From positions 310,001 to 374,000 of the forward strand of contig JAXLQP010000004.1 of assembly GCA_046331565.1 (NCBI GenBank): a stretch of DNA of 64,000 bases, given 5' to 3'. This document shows, piece by piece, positions 1 through 8,857 of this stretch. Position numbers and translations under genes: made by a program. Numbering within the stretch: position 1 is the stretch's first letter; every line of letters starts with the position of its first letter. Source of the DNA: DASRDU01 sp046331565 (GTDB taxonomy: Bacteria > Acidobacteriota > Blastocatellia > RBC074). The notes below the pieces were generated by a model. The model saw only the letters and a list, made by a program, of their open reading frames with translations. It did not search any database and was not told where the DNA came from.

Positions 1-693
1 GTTGCGGGATTTCGATTCGTAAAACTCCCGTCAGGGCCGCCAACAGGGCACTTTGAGAATCTGGCGGTAAGAGCCAAAGGATGCATGGGGGATGCCTTCG
101 TCACTCAGGATCACTGCCCGGTCAGGACAGACTGATCCGTATTTCTGTTTTGGGAGCCGGGAACGCGCTTCGCAGCGTTGCAGAATCAGCCTGACCAGTC
201 AGGCCTCAGGCGACGCGCAATCCCAGCGACCCAGGGGTGAGGAACAAATCCTTGGTATTCTCGATGAGAGCAGGTACTGGTGATGTTTTCCTGCTGCGGC
301 AGAAACTTCCGAGTGAACCTCCCCATCACATCACTCGTGCGCAGCCGGTAAAGACAGGAATAAATCACTGTCGGGCACGCACTGACGCTTTGCGATGATC
401 CCTTCAGTCGTCAGATTGTGATCTGACAACGATCAGTGGAAAGCCGGGAAGTATTCTGCCCAGTGAAAATAATGAAACTAACCAGTGAGAGAATCTTTTA
501 GTGAGATACTGCGAACAGGCCAGGTAATGCTGTTAATCGCAGGTGAGTAAGCTTTTTCGATATCGCTTCATTTACTGCTTGCCGGTTGTGAGGTGCTTAC
601 TGACGGGCGGAGTGTAATCCAGTTCGTGTTTGTGGTCAATACTTAGATTGATAAATCTCACCCTTCTTCACGAATTTTCCTGACATTCCTTTA
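1..693. other. Gene-free left edge
   Basis: No convincing gene is visible in these 690 bases. The short open frames have no ribosome binding site, no recognisable domain and no coding-like composition. The sequence is more AT-rich than the genes that follow. I found no tRNA-like cloverleaf, no long inverted repeat and no terminator. It lies downstream of the leftward dipeptidase gene and may be decayed DNA or the tail of a locus outside the window. Confidence 0.5.
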
Positions 694-1854
694 TCACGGC
701 AGATTTTGTCTGAAGACCCGCACGACATTGCCACCCATAATCAGCGCAATCTCGTTTTCGCTGAAGCCTTCCTTCAGCAGTGCATCCGTGATCTGCACCA
801 GCCCGGTCGTATCAAATGGCTCAGTGACCGCGCCATCGAAATCTGACCCCAGCCCGACGTGTTCGACCCCGGCCACATTCACGGCATAACGAATCGCCCG
901 CGCAATCGCCGCCGCATCAGTACCGCAGACTGCCGTATCCCAGTAACCAATCCCAATCACGCCGCCCGTGCGGGCGATGGCCCTGAGTTGTTCATCGCTC
1001 AGGTTGCGGGTGTTGTTGCAGGTTCCCTTCACGCCGGAATGCGAAACGACCACTGGCCGCGTGGCCATCGCCAGCACATCGTCAATCGTCTGCGGCGAGG
1101 CGTGCGCCAGATCAACGATCATCCTTTTCGCTTCCATTCTTTTGATCACCTCGCGGCCAGTCGCCGTCAGCCCGCCCTTCCCGACACCGTGCGCTGAACC
1201 GCCGATTTCATTATCGAAGAAATGCGTCGGAGCCATCATTCTGAATCCGGCGTCATACATGGCATCAACACTGGCCGGGTCGCCTTCAAGCACCTGCATG
1301 CCTTCGATGCCCAGCAGCCCGGCGGTAATCGCAGGCTCCTGCTGCCGCCGCGCCAGATAACTGTCCAGGTCAGCCGCAGTTTTGATGATCGTCAGTTTTC
1401 CGCCCGATTCAGCCGCAAACTCGTGTAATCGCTCTGCCTGATACAGCGCGCGCGCTTTCAGGCTGCGCCACGCCGCAAGCGGCCAGCGTTCGGCAATCGC
1501 AAGCAAAGTGATGTTGTCGGTTGTGTCGTCATTATGTTCGATGTTCATCGAACGCGGAGTCTTGCTGACAATGGTAAAAGCCTGCAACGCCACATTGCCT
1601 TCAATCAGGCGCGGCACGTCAACGTGACCATACGCTCCGCGTTTGAGCAGATCACGATTCCAGAGCAGCGAATCAGCGTGCAGATCGGCCACGATCAGCC
1701 GACGATGCAGATCCTGCGCCCTGGCCGAAGCCTGATACGGCGGCGAGTGAAGCGTGGCGTTCATCCGCTTTCCCACCACGCCCGGAACAATCAGGAAGAA
1801 ACCGGCCACTGCCAGCAGCAGCAGGACCACCACGACAATCAGTATTTTTTTCAT
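694..1854 (-). CDS. Membrane dipeptidase (peptidase family M19)
   Basis: A zinc-dependent dipeptidase of the renal dipeptidase family (M19), predicted to hydrolyse dipeptides at the outer face of the membrane. Residues 1-28 form a hydrophobic signal or anchor helix. The family metal ligands are present: HAD at 59-61 (H59, D61), the bridging glutamate in GIEG (E184), and later histidines in DLAHAS and VVSHSG. The C-terminal GSDFDG motif is also typical. At 386 aa it is full length. The start is an ATG without a clear Shine-Dalgarno sequence. It is transcribed away from rsgA and stands alone, so the physiological substrate cannot be inferred from neighbours. Family assignment is firm. Confidence 0.9.
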   Translation of the reverse strand: MKKILIVVVVLLLLAVAGFFLIVPGVVGKRMNATLHSPPYQASARAQDLHRRLIVADLHADSLLWNRDLLKRGAYGHVDVPRLIEGNVALQAFTIVSKTPRSMNIEHNDDTTDNITLLAIAERWPLAAWRSLKARALYQAERLHEFAAESGGKLTIIKTAADLDSYLARRQQEPAITAGLLGIEGMQVLEGDPASVDAMYDAGFRMMAPTHFFDNEIGGSAHGVGKGGLTATGREVIKRMEAKRMIVDLAHASPQTIDDVLAMATRPVVVSHSGVKGTCNNTRNLSDEQLRAIARTGGVIGIGYWDTAVCGTDAAAIARAIRYAVNVAGVEHVGLGSDFDGAVTEPFDTTGLVQITDALLKEGFSENEIALIMGGNVVRVFRQNLP

Positions 1855-2257
1855 ATGAGGCTGGAAGCAAAAGTCTGTTTTCAGAATGCTGACGACCGCA
1901 CCCGGAGTATAGCGGCGAAGCCCCGCTCGCGTGAAGCCTGCGCCGCGAAATTCAACCTGACCCTGCCGACTGTCGGCCTGACTTGAAGATTGCCGGTTGC
2001 TCGGTCATACTCCGGTTCTCAAATTCGACTTTGTGAATTGCCTATGATTGCCCGCTGAACATTGAGCTGCTGTACCTTCAGACAGGCCGGATGCCCGCAG
2101 TTTCCGCTGTACCCGGCGGTTTTGTCTTTGGCAGCAGTTCAAACCTTCCTGAACATCAATCAACTGCAATCGAACTTGAATGCCGCGCAATCAGCAGACA
2201 GCGCGGGCAGCGGGCGGGCGCAGCAGCAGCGCCTGCAATCAGGGAGAAAACAGCATC
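1855..2257. other. Divergent intergenic region, dipeptidase/rsgA
   Basis: About 400 bases between two divergent genes. It must hold the promoters of both, but no clear -35/-10 pair stands out. The rsgA frame stays open upstream to 2180. That extension lacks family similarity, and the ATG at 2258 has an AGGGAG ribosome binding site, so the upstream part is treated as leader. Confidence 0.4.
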
Positions 2258-3346
2258 ATGAGTTCTGAACATCTGATCCGGTTCGGCTGGGATTCATTTT
2301 TCGCTTCGCACTTCCAGCCCTTTGCCGCAAAGGGATTTCACGCAGGCCGCGTGATTCTCGAATACAACAACTTCTTTCGCGTCGTGACCAGTGAAGGCGA
2401 ACTGCTGGCTGAAATCGCAGGCCGCCTGAAACACGAAGCCGCGAGCCGCGAGGAACTGCCGTCAGTTGGTGACTGGGTGGCATTGCGACAGCGCGGCGAC
2501 GGCAAAGCCACGATTCACGCCGTTCTGCCGCGTCGCAGCCGCTTCGCGCGCAAGATGGCCGGAGCGCGCACCGAAGCGCAGGTCGTCGGCGCCAACATTG
2601 ACACGATCTTTCTTGTCACCAGTCTCAATCAGGATTTCAACCCGCGCCGCGTCGAACGCTTTCTGACCTCACTGGCTGAAAGCGGCGCCAGCCCCGTCAT
2701 CGTGCTGAGCAAGTCTGACCTGTGCGCCGATGCCGAAGAAGTCAGAACCCGAATCGCCGAAATGCAGCAGTCAGCCTGCGGCGCGCCGGTTCACGCCGTC
2801 AGCGTCGTCACGCGCCAGGGCATTGATGAATTGCGGCAATACCTCAGCGCAGGCCGCACCGTTGCGCTGATCGGTTCATCCGGCGTCGGCAAATCAACGC
2901 TCATCAATCATCTCATCGGCAGCGAGGTGCAGGAAGTCCGCGACATTCGTGAACACGATGATCGCGGTCAGCACACGACGCGCCATCGTCAGTTGTTTCT
3001 GCTGCCGCAGGGCGGGCTGATTCTGGATACGCCAGGCATGCGCGAACTTCAGTTGTGGGACGGCGACAGCGGCGTGCATTCAACCTTCGAGGACGTCGAA
3101 GAACTCGCCGCGCAGTGTCATTTCACCAATTGCCGTCATCAGCAGGAACCGCGCTGCGCCGTGCGCGCCGCAATTGACGCGGGCACGCTCGCGCCTGAGC
3201 GGCTGGAAAATTATCTGAAGCTGCAACAGGAACTCGACCATCTGGCCCGCAGGCAGGACGAAGCAGCGCGCCTGAACGAAAAGAATAAATGGAAGAAGCT
3301 CACGCGGCAGGCAAAGGAGCGGGCAAAAGCAAAGCGAACGGGTTGA
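2258..3346 (+). CDS. rsgA: Ribosome small subunit-dependent GTPase RsgA
   Basis: A circularly permuted GTPase that acts in late 30S subunit maturation in the cytoplasm. An OB-fold (about residues 25-95) precedes the GTPase domain. The motifs appear in permuted order: SKSD (G4, 151-154), then GSSGVGKST (P-loop, 206-214), then DTPGM (G3, 257-261). A C-terminal zinc knuckle follows (C287, C292, H294, C300). The 362-aa length is normal. The start chosen is ATG 2258, preceded by AGGGAG. A start at 2180 would add 26 residues with no family counterpart. The basic lysine-rich tail fits an rRNA-binding protein. It lies upstream of the trp genes, separated by what looks like a promoter. Confidence 0.95.
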   Translation: MSSEHLIRFGWDSFFASHFQPFAAKGFHAGRVILEYNNFFRVVTSEGELLAEIAGRLKHEAASREELPSVGDWVALRQRGDGKATIHAVLPRRSRFARKMAGARTEAQVVGANIDTIFLVTSLNQDFNPRRVERFLTSLAESGASPVIVLSKSDLCADAEEVRTRIAEMQQSACGAPVHAVSVVTRQGIDELRQYLSAGRTVALIGSSGVGKSTLINHLIGSEVQEVRDIREHDDRGQHTTRHRQLFLLPQGGLILDTPGMRELQLWDGDSGVHSTFEDVEELAAQCHFTNCRHQQEPRCAVRAAIDAGTLAPERLENYLKLQQELDHLARRQDEAARLNEKNKWKKLTRQAKERAKAKRTG

Positions 3347-3355
3347 GCCTGTCTG

Positions 3356-3388
3356 TTTCAATCGGGGGCAGTTGAACTATACTGCCCC
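3356..3388 (+). promoter_or_regulatory. Probable trp operon promoter overlapping a dyad
   Basis: TTTCAA (3356-3361), a 16-base gap and TATACT (3378-3383) resemble a sigma-70 promoter about 45 bases before trpC. The -10 lies inside a perfect dyad, GGGGCAGT (3365-3372) and ACTGCCCC (3381-3388), with an 8-base loop. This could be an operator that hides the -10, or an RNA hairpin ending rsgA transcription. No T-tract follows, so an operator is slightly favoured. Read by eye only. Confidence 0.35.
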
Positions 3389-3426
3389 TTCCCCGCTCAC
3401 ACCTGAATCACTCGTCAGCATTCATT

Positions 3427-4227
3427 ATGAACGACATTCTTTCACAGATCGTCGCCTGCAAACGCGAGCGACTGAATGAAGCCAAAGCTCAGCTTCCGCT
3501 CGCCGCGCTGAAATCAGCCGCGTCGCCGCGCACCGGCCCGCAGGCGCATCGCTTCAGCGCGGCTTTGCAACGCGACGCCATCAACGTCATTGCCGAAGTC
3601 AAACGCCGCTCGCCGTCAAAGGGCGTCATCCGCGCTGATTTCGATCCGGTCAGCATTGCGCGCAACTACACCGCAAATGGCGCAGCGGCAATTTCAGTGC
3701 TGACCGAAGAGGATTACTTTGACGGCTCGCTCGCTCACCTGCGCGCCGTGCGTGAAATCACGCCGCTCGCGCTGCTGCGCAAGGATTTCGTTTTCGACGA
3801 ATATCAGATTTACGAAGCCCTGCACGCCGGAGCCGATGCCATCCTGCTGATTGCAGCCATGCTTGACGGGCCGCACTTCAACGATCTGTTGCAGACCGCT
3901 CACAGCCTGGGGCTGGATGTGCTGGTTGAAATTCACGACCGCGCAGAGGCAGATAAAGTTCTGCTATATGACGTGCAACTGCTCGGCGTGAACAATCGCA
4001 ACCTGCGAACCTTCGTGACAACGCTTGAAACCTCAGTCAGCCTGGCCGCCGAACTGCCGCGCTCGCTGACGCTCATCAGCGAAAGCGGCATTCGCACCCG
4101 CGCGGATATTGACCAACTGCGCGAAGCCGGATTCAGCGCCTTTTTAATTGGTGAAGAGTTTATGCGCTCGGCTGATGAAGGCGCGGCGCTGCGCGAACTG
4201 TTACAGCCGCGAATCAACGCTGATTGA
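3427..4227 (+). CDS. trpC: Indole-3-glycerol phosphate synthase
   Basis: Converts carboxyphenylaminodeoxyribulose phosphate to indole-3-glycerol phosphate, the fourth step of tryptophan synthesis. It is a 266-aa TIM barrel of normal length. The family motifs are present: VIAEVKRRSPSKG with the catalytic lysines near residues 58-64, LLRKDFVFDEYQI, ILLIAAML, GVNNRNLRTF and SESGI. It is the first gene of the aromatic block and follows the promoter-like sequence. It is followed by trpF after about 65 bases. trpE, trpG and trpD are not in this window, so the pathway is split across the genome. Confidence 0.97.
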   Translation: MNDILSQIVACKRERLNEAKAQLPLAALKSAASPRTGPQAHRFSAALQRDAINVIAEVKRRSPSKGVIRADFDPVSIARNYTANGAAAISVLTEEDYFDGSLAHLRAVREITPLALLRKDFVFDEYQIYEALHAGADAILLIAAMLDGPHFNDLLQTAHSLGLDVLVEIHDRAEADKVLLYDVQLLGVNNRNLRTFVTTLETSVSLAAELPRSLTLISESGIRTRADIDQLREAGFSAFLIGEEFMRSADEGAALRELLQPRINAD

Positions 4228-4293
4228 CACGCATCATATTTACACGATGCTGTGGCTGAAATGCGTATTCGTATCAGTTCGTGGCTTATTTAT

Positions 4294-4929
4294 ATGACTC
4301 CGGTAAAGCTCAAAGTCTGCGGCATCACTTCATTCGACGACGCGGCGGCTGCCGTTGACTGCGGCGCGACGTATCTCGGCTTCAACTTCTATCGCCCAAG
4401 CCCGCGCTACATTGAGCCTGCGGCGGCGCGTGAAATTATCGAACAGTTGCCGTCACACATCGTCAGCGTCGGCGTGTTCGTCAACGAGGCTCAGCCGAAT
4501 GATGCAATCAGAATAATGGAAGCCAGCGGCGTGCAGATGGCGCAGCTTCACGGCGATGAAACGCCTGATTACTGCGCGCAGACTGGCGCGGCGCGAGTCA
4601 TCAGGGCATTGCGGGCCGGAGATGATTTTGATCCGCGCGAAGTCATGCGCTACCCGGCGGCGGCGATTCTGCTCGATGCCTTTGATAAAAAGCTTTACGG
4701 CGGCACGGGGCGCACGACGAACCAGGCAGCGGCGGCTGAAGCGGCAAAGCTGACGAAAATTTTTCTGGCCGGGGGGCTTTCGCCTGAGAACGTGGCTGAT
4801 GCTATCCTGCGCGTCAGACCTTTTGCGGTGGATGTCAACAGCGGTGTCGAAAGCGCGCCGGGCCGCAAAAGTCCTGACAAACTGCGGGCGCTCAGACGCG
4901 CGCTCGATTCGCTCTCATCACTTTTATGA
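4294..4929 (+). CDS. trpF: Phosphoribosylanthranilate isomerase
   Basis: Catalyses the Amadori rearrangement of phosphoribosylanthranilate, the third step of tryptophan synthesis. The catalytic cysteine is in KVCGIT near the N-terminus, and the general acid aspartate is in LLDAFD followed by YGGTGRT. FLAGGLSPENV and DVNSGVES are the phosphate-binding loops. I start at ATG 4294 (MTPVKLKVCG). The frame is open back to 4252, but those 14 residues are unlike the family. The stop overlaps the trpB start (ATGA at 4926-4929), which implies translational coupling. Length is 211 aa. Confidence 0.96.
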   Translation: MTPVKLKVCGITSFDDAAAAVDCGATYLGFNFYRPSPRYIEPAAAREIIEQLPSHIVSVGVFVNEAQPNDAIRIMEASGVQMAQLHGDETPDYCAQTGAARVIRALRAGDDFDPREVMRYPAAAILLDAFDKKLYGGTGRTTNQAAAAEAAKLTKIFLAGGLSPENVADAILRVRPFAVDVNSGVESAPGRKSPDKLRALRRALDSLSSLL

Positions 4930-6155
4930 CTGACGAAACGATTGATTATTCGGCGCTGCCTGACGAGGGCGGCCACTTCGGCGTTTACGGCGGCAGCTTT
5001 GTGCCGGAAACGCTGATGCACAATCTTGAGGAACTCAGGGCGGCTTACGCGGCGGTTAAGGATGATCCTGACTTTCAGCGCGAATTCGATCAACTGCTGC
5101 GCGAATATGTCGGGCGGCCTTCGCCGCTCACCTTTGCGGCGCGGCTGACTGAACACCTGGGTGGCGCGAAAATTTATCTCAAGCGCGAAGACCTCAATCA
5201 CACCGGCGCGCACAAGATCAACAATGCGCTCGGTCAGATTCTGCTCGCTGAACGGATGGGCAAGAAGCGCATCATTGCCGAAACCGGCGCGGGTCAGCAC
5301 GGCGTCGCCACGGCGACGGTCTGCGCGATGCGCGGCCTTGCGTGCATCGTTTATATGGGCACTGAAGACATGCGACGGCAGGCGCTCAACGTCTTTCGCA
5401 TGCGGCTGCTCGGCGCTGAAGTCGTCGGCGTTGATTCGGGCAGCCGCACGCTCAAGGACGCCATCAACGAAGCGTTGCGCGACTGGGTGACGAATGTTGA
5501 GGACACTCATTACCTGCTCGGTTCAGTGCTTGGCCCGCACCCGTACCCGATGATGGTGCGCGATTTTCAGCGCGTGATTGGCCGCGAAGCCCGCGCGCAG
5601 ATTCTCGAACGCGAAGGCCGCCTGCCCGATTACCTGATTGCCTGCGTCGGCGGCGGCAGCAATGCCATCGGATTGTTCTACGATTTTCTCAACGATGCCG
5701 AAGTAAAAATGACCGGCGTCGAAGCGGGCGGCTTTGGCACGAACGTCGGCGAACACGCGGCGCGGTTCTTAAGCGCAGGCGGCGGGCGCGTCGGCGTGTT
5801 GCAGGGCACGCGCAGTTATGTGTTGCAGGACGCGCGCGGGCAGATTGCGGCAACGCATTCAGTGTCAGCCGGACTCGATTATCCGAGCATCGGGCCGGAG
5901 CATTCGTACCTGCACGACCAGGCGCGGGTGAAATACGTTTCAGCGACTGATGATGAAGCCCTGGCCGCGCTGCAAATGCTTTCGCGCACCGAAGGCATCA
6001 TCCCCGCGCTTGAAAGTTCGCACGCCATTGCCGAAGTCATCAGACTTGCGCCGACGCTCGCAGGCGATCAGATCATCATCGTCAATCTCAGCGGGCGCGG
6101 CGACAAGGATGTCAACACCGTGATTGAAAAGCTGGGCGATGCAATGCAGTCCTGA
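4926..6155 (+). CDS. trpB: Tryptophan synthase beta chain
   Basis: PLP-dependent beta subunit that condenses indole with serine to make tryptophan. The PLP lysine is K97 in HTGAHKINNA, and the phosphate loop is GGGSNAIG near residue 245. AETGAGQHGVA and EHSYLHD are also conserved. At 409 aa it is full length. Its start overlaps the trpF stop. Unusually, the alpha subunit gene does not follow directly. A PQQ-type dehydrogenase gene of about 1.28 kb sits between them. Confidence 0.98.
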   Translation: MTDETIDYSALPDEGGHFGVYGGSFVPETLMHNLEELRAAYAAVKDDPDFQREFDQLLREYVGRPSPLTFAARLTEHLGGAKIYLKREDLNHTGAHKINNALGQILLAERMGKKRIIAETGAGQHGVATATVCAMRGLACIVYMGTEDMRRQALNVFRMRLLGAEVVGVDSGSRTLKDAINEALRDWVTNVEDTHYLLGSVLGPHPYPMMVRDFQRVIGREARAQILEREGRLPDYLIACVGGGSNAIGLFYDFLNDAEVKMTGVEAGGFGTNVGEHAARFLSAGGGRVGVLQGTRSYVLQDARGQIAATHSVSAGLDYPSIGPEHSYLHDQARVKYVSATDDEALAALQMLSRTEGIIPALESSHAIAEVIRLAPTLAGDQIIIVNLSGRGDKDVNTVIEKLGDAMQS

Positions 6156-6224
6156 AACCCTGTAATTACAGGTGTCGCGGCGCGCACTTCCAACTATCAA
6201 CGATAAAAAACATCTCGACAACTC

Positions 6225-7505
6225 ATGCACATCAGAACATTCACACTGACCATCGCGTTGTTGCTCATCTTCGCTCTGGCGGGCTGTCGCCGGTCAGAGC
6301 CGGAAGTCACAAACCCCGTCACCACCGGCACGCTCGCCCGCAGTGAGCGCATCATCGTTTCACCGGATTCATTGCCGCAACCATTTCAGACAAAGTCAGC
6401 CGATAATCCTTCGGTCATCGTGCCGCAACCGCCTGATGCCCGGTTGCAGGTTCCTGCCGGATTCGCCGTCAGCCTGTTTGCCGAAGGCGATTTCTCGGTT
6501 CCGCGCTGGATTATTGAAGGGCCGAATGGCGATCTGTTCGTGGCTGACTCTGCCGCAGGCAACATCACGCTGCTGCGCGACGCCAACAGGGACGGCGCGA
6601 TTGACAACAAAACCGAACGCTTCAGTTTCGTCTCAGGTCTGAAGCGCCCGTTCGGAATGGCCATTCACGACGGTTACTTTTATGTCGGCAATATGGACAG
6701 CATCGTGCGCTTCAAGTATCAGGAAGGCGCAACTAAGCTCGAAGGCCAGCCGGAAAAGATCATTGACCTGACCATTCCCGGTCAGAACAATCACTGGACG
6801 CGCAATCTGATCTTCAGCCCTGACGGAAAGAAACTCTATGTCAGCGTCGGTTCAGGCACCAACGTGGATATTGAACCCGACCCGCGTCGCGCCGCGATCA
6901 GTGAATACAATCCTGACGGCACCGGCCATCGCATCTTCGCTTCAGGGCTGCGCAATCCGACCGGACTGGCCATCAATCCGGTGACGAAGGAATTGTGGAC
7001 TTCAGTGAATGAACGCGATGAACTGGGCGATGACCTCGTGCCTGATTACATTACTTCGGTGAAGGACGGCGGCTTTTACGGCTGGCCGTATTCATATATC
7101 GGCAAAAACATTGACCCGCGCCGCGCAAAGGATCAGAAGCCTGAACTCGTGGCAAAGGCCATCGTGCCTGATGTGCTGATTGAAGCTCACAGCGCGCCGC
7201 TCGGCCTGGTCTTTTACACCGGTTCGATGTTCCCGAAGGAGTATCAGAACAATGCCTTCGTCGCGCTGCACGGTTCGTGGAATCGTGCGCAGAAGCGCGG
7301 CTACAAGGTCGTGCGCGTGCCGTTCAAAGACGGCAAGCCGGAAGGCGGCTATGAAAACTTCGTCACCGGCTGGCTCACTGATGCGCCGAAGCAGGAAGTG
7401 TGGGGGCGGCCTGTCGGGCTGGTGGTGCTGCGTGACGGTTCGCTGCTGATCGTTGACGACGGCGCGAAAAAAATCTGGCGCGTGACTTATAACCCAAACG
7501 CATGA
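6225..7505 (+). CDS. PQQ-dependent sugar (sorbosone-type) dehydrogenase, lipoprotein
   Basis: A 426-aa protein of the soluble glucose/L-sorbosone dehydrogenase beta-propeller family, expected to oxidise sugars outside the cytoplasm using PQQ. Residues 1-21 are a lipoprotein signal ending in LAGC, with C21 as the lipidated cysteine. Family features include NNHWTRNLIFSPDG, SGLRNPTGLAINP, DGGFYGWPYS and LHGSWNRAQKRGYKV. It starts 69 bases after trpB, and its stop overlaps the trpA start (ATGA, 7502-7505). It is therefore built into the trp operon although it has no known role in tryptophan synthesis. No PQQ biosynthesis genes are in the window, so real cofactor use is unproven. Confidence 0.85.
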   Translation: MHIRTFTLTIALLLIFALAGCRRSEPEVTNPVTTGTLARSERIIVSPDSLPQPFQTKSADNPSVIVPQPPDARLQVPAGFAVSLFAEGDFSVPRWIIEGPNGDLFVADSAAGNITLLRDANRDGAIDNKTERFSFVSGLKRPFGMAIHDGYFYVGNMDSIVRFKYQEGATKLEGQPEKIIDLTIPGQNNHWTRNLIFSPDGKKLYVSVGSGTNVDIEPDPRRAAISEYNPDGTGHRIFASGLRNPTGLAINPVTKELWTSVNERDELGDDLVPDYITSVKDGGFYGWPYSYIGKNIDPRRAKDQKPELVAKAIVPDVLIEAHSAPLGLVFYTGSMFPKEYQNNAFVALHGSWNRAQKRGYKVVRVPFKDGKPEGGYENFVTGWLTDAPKQEVWGRPVGLVVLRDGSLLIVDDGAKKIWRVTYNPNA

Positions 7506-8293
7506 ACAGAATCACTGAACGATTCAATCAACTGAAAGCCGCCGGTCGCAAAGGCTTCATCCCGTACATCACCGCTGGTGATCCTGACCTGGCGACGACT
7601 GAACGGCTGCTGGATGCGCTGGCCGCAGCCGGAGCCGATGTCATCGAACTCGGAGTTCCCTTCTCTGACCCGATGGCTGACGGGCCGGTGATTCAGCGGG
7701 CCTCTGAACGCGCGCTGAAAAATCCGGTGGGCATTGCCGACATTCTGCCCGTCGTTGAACGATTCAGGCAGCGCAGCGATGTGCCGATTGTTCTGTTTAC
7801 CTACTTCAACCCGCTGTTGCAGTTTCGCAGCGAAGGTCTGGGCGAGGCGTTGCGGGCTTCAGGCGTTGACGGCGTGCTGGTCACTGATCTGATTCCTGAT
7901 GAAGCCGGTGAATTTTCGGCTGAAATGAAACGGGCCGGAATTGATACAATCTTTCTGGCCGCGCCGACTTCGACCGATGAGCGACTGGCGCTGATTGCCG
8001 CAAAGGCGAGCGGCTTTGTGTACGTCGTCGCCCGCACCGGCGTCACCGGCATGCGCGAATCAGCCATGCAGAACGTGCAGTCAGTCGTTGAGCGCGTGCG
8101 CAGGCATACGACACTGCCCATCGCCGTTGGCTTCGGCATCTTCAGGCCCGAACACGTCCGCGAAGTGTGGCGCTTTGCCGACGCCGCCGTGGTCGGTACG
8201 CGAATGGTGCTGGAAATTGAAAACAACCTTGATTCACCTGACCTGGTGGACAGAGTATCCGCCCTGGCCAGAGAACTGAGCAGTGCAAACTGA
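7502..8293 (+). CDS. trpA: Tryptophan synthase alpha chain
   Basis: Cleaves indole-3-glycerol phosphate to indole and glyceraldehyde 3-phosphate, passing indole to TrpB. The catalytic glutamate is in VIELGVPFSDPMADGPVIQ, and the aspartate lies in the same segment. The phosphate-binding loop is VGFGIFRPEHV. Length is 263 aa, as expected. Its ATG overlaps the stop of the preceding dehydrogenase, so its translation probably depends on that gene rather than on trpB. A chorismate mutase follows 26 bases downstream. Confidence 0.97.
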   Translation: MNRITERFNQLKAAGRKGFIPYITAGDPDLATTERLLDALAAAGADVIELGVPFSDPMADGPVIQRASERALKNPVGIADILPVVERFRQRSDVPIVLFTYFNPLLQFRSEGLGEALRASGVDGVLVTDLIPDEAGEFSAEMKRAGIDTIFLAAPTSTDERLALIAAKASGFVYVVARTGVTGMRESAMQNVQSVVERVRRHTTLPIAVGFGIFRPEHVREVWRFADAAVVGTRMVLEIENNLDSPDLVDRVSALARELSSAN

Positions 8294-8319
8294 GAACGCA
8301 ATTTCAACCTCGTGATTCG

Positions 8320-8658
8320 ATGAGCGAAGAAAAGACGATTGACGACTGGCGCATCAGGATTGACGAAATTGACCTCGTTCTGGTCAGGCTCTTCAATGAA
8401 CGCTCGCAGTGTGCAATTGAAATCGGCCACATCAAGCGCCGCCTCGGACTCGACGTTTATTCGCCGCAGCGCGAAGCCCAGGTCATCGCCAACGTCACTG
8501 AAGCCAACACCGGCCCGCTTGACGACGAAGCCATCCGGCGCTTGTTTGAGCGCGTTATTGACGAATCGCGCCGCATCGAACGCATCGAATCACAGAAACA
8601 CGAGGCCCGTGAAATCACCGCCCAGGAACTGGTCGAGAAGATGGCCGACATCGAATAG
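8320..8658 (+). CDS. aroQ: Chorismate mutase (AroQ class)
   Basis: A 112-aa all-helical chorismate mutase that converts chorismate to prephenate. The first helix carries the dimer-type pattern IDEIDLVLVRLFNERSQCA. The second has the K-R motif HIKRRLGLDVYSPQRE, and the C-terminal helix is RLFERVIDESRRIE. It is a stand-alone monofunctional enzyme, not fused to prephenate dehydratase. Its place between trpA and the DAHP synthase and prephenate dehydrogenase genes extends the operon into phenylalanine and tyrosine synthesis. A 200-base gap with a hairpin repeat follows. Confidence 0.9.
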   Translation: MSEEKTIDDWRIRIDEIDLVLVRLFNERSQCAIEIGHIKRRLGLDVYSPQREAQVIANVTEANTGPLDDEAIRRLFERVIDESRRIERIESQKHEAREITAQELVEKMADIE

Positions 8659-8702
8659 CAATGAATCACGAACCCGGAACCATCAGAGCAAATTTCAGGC
8701 AA

Positions 8703-8782
8703 CCTCGTAGTAACGAATTTATTCGTTCTGCCTTCAGGACACGCGGCTCAACAACAAAACGAATGAATTCGTTACTACGGGG
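8703..8782. repeat. Inverted repeat, family R, copy 1 (degenerate outer arms)
   Basis: One arm (8703-8727) contains CGTAGTAACGAA then TTTATTCGTT. The other (8758-8782) contains AACGAATGAATTCG then TTACTACG. They pair over about 25 bases around a 30-base spacer. The same arms recur at 15306-15412 and 40989-41096 with different spacers. The outer GGAACCAGG...CACCCCC part seen in the other copies is lost on the left side here. It lies between the chorismate mutase and DAHP synthase genes. Confidence 0.85.
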
Positions 8783-8857
8783 TGCGCTCCTGTTACTTGC
8801 GGCTGATGATGGCGGGAAACAGTTTCGTGATCTGATGAGAATGAAAGGTCTGACACC

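Noticed and set aside
92..283. 63-codon open frame at the left edge
   Set aside because: No ribosome site, no domain and no support from neighbours.
4695..5510. 271-codon frame antisense to trpF/trpB
   Set aside because: It is a shadow of the well-supported trp genes.
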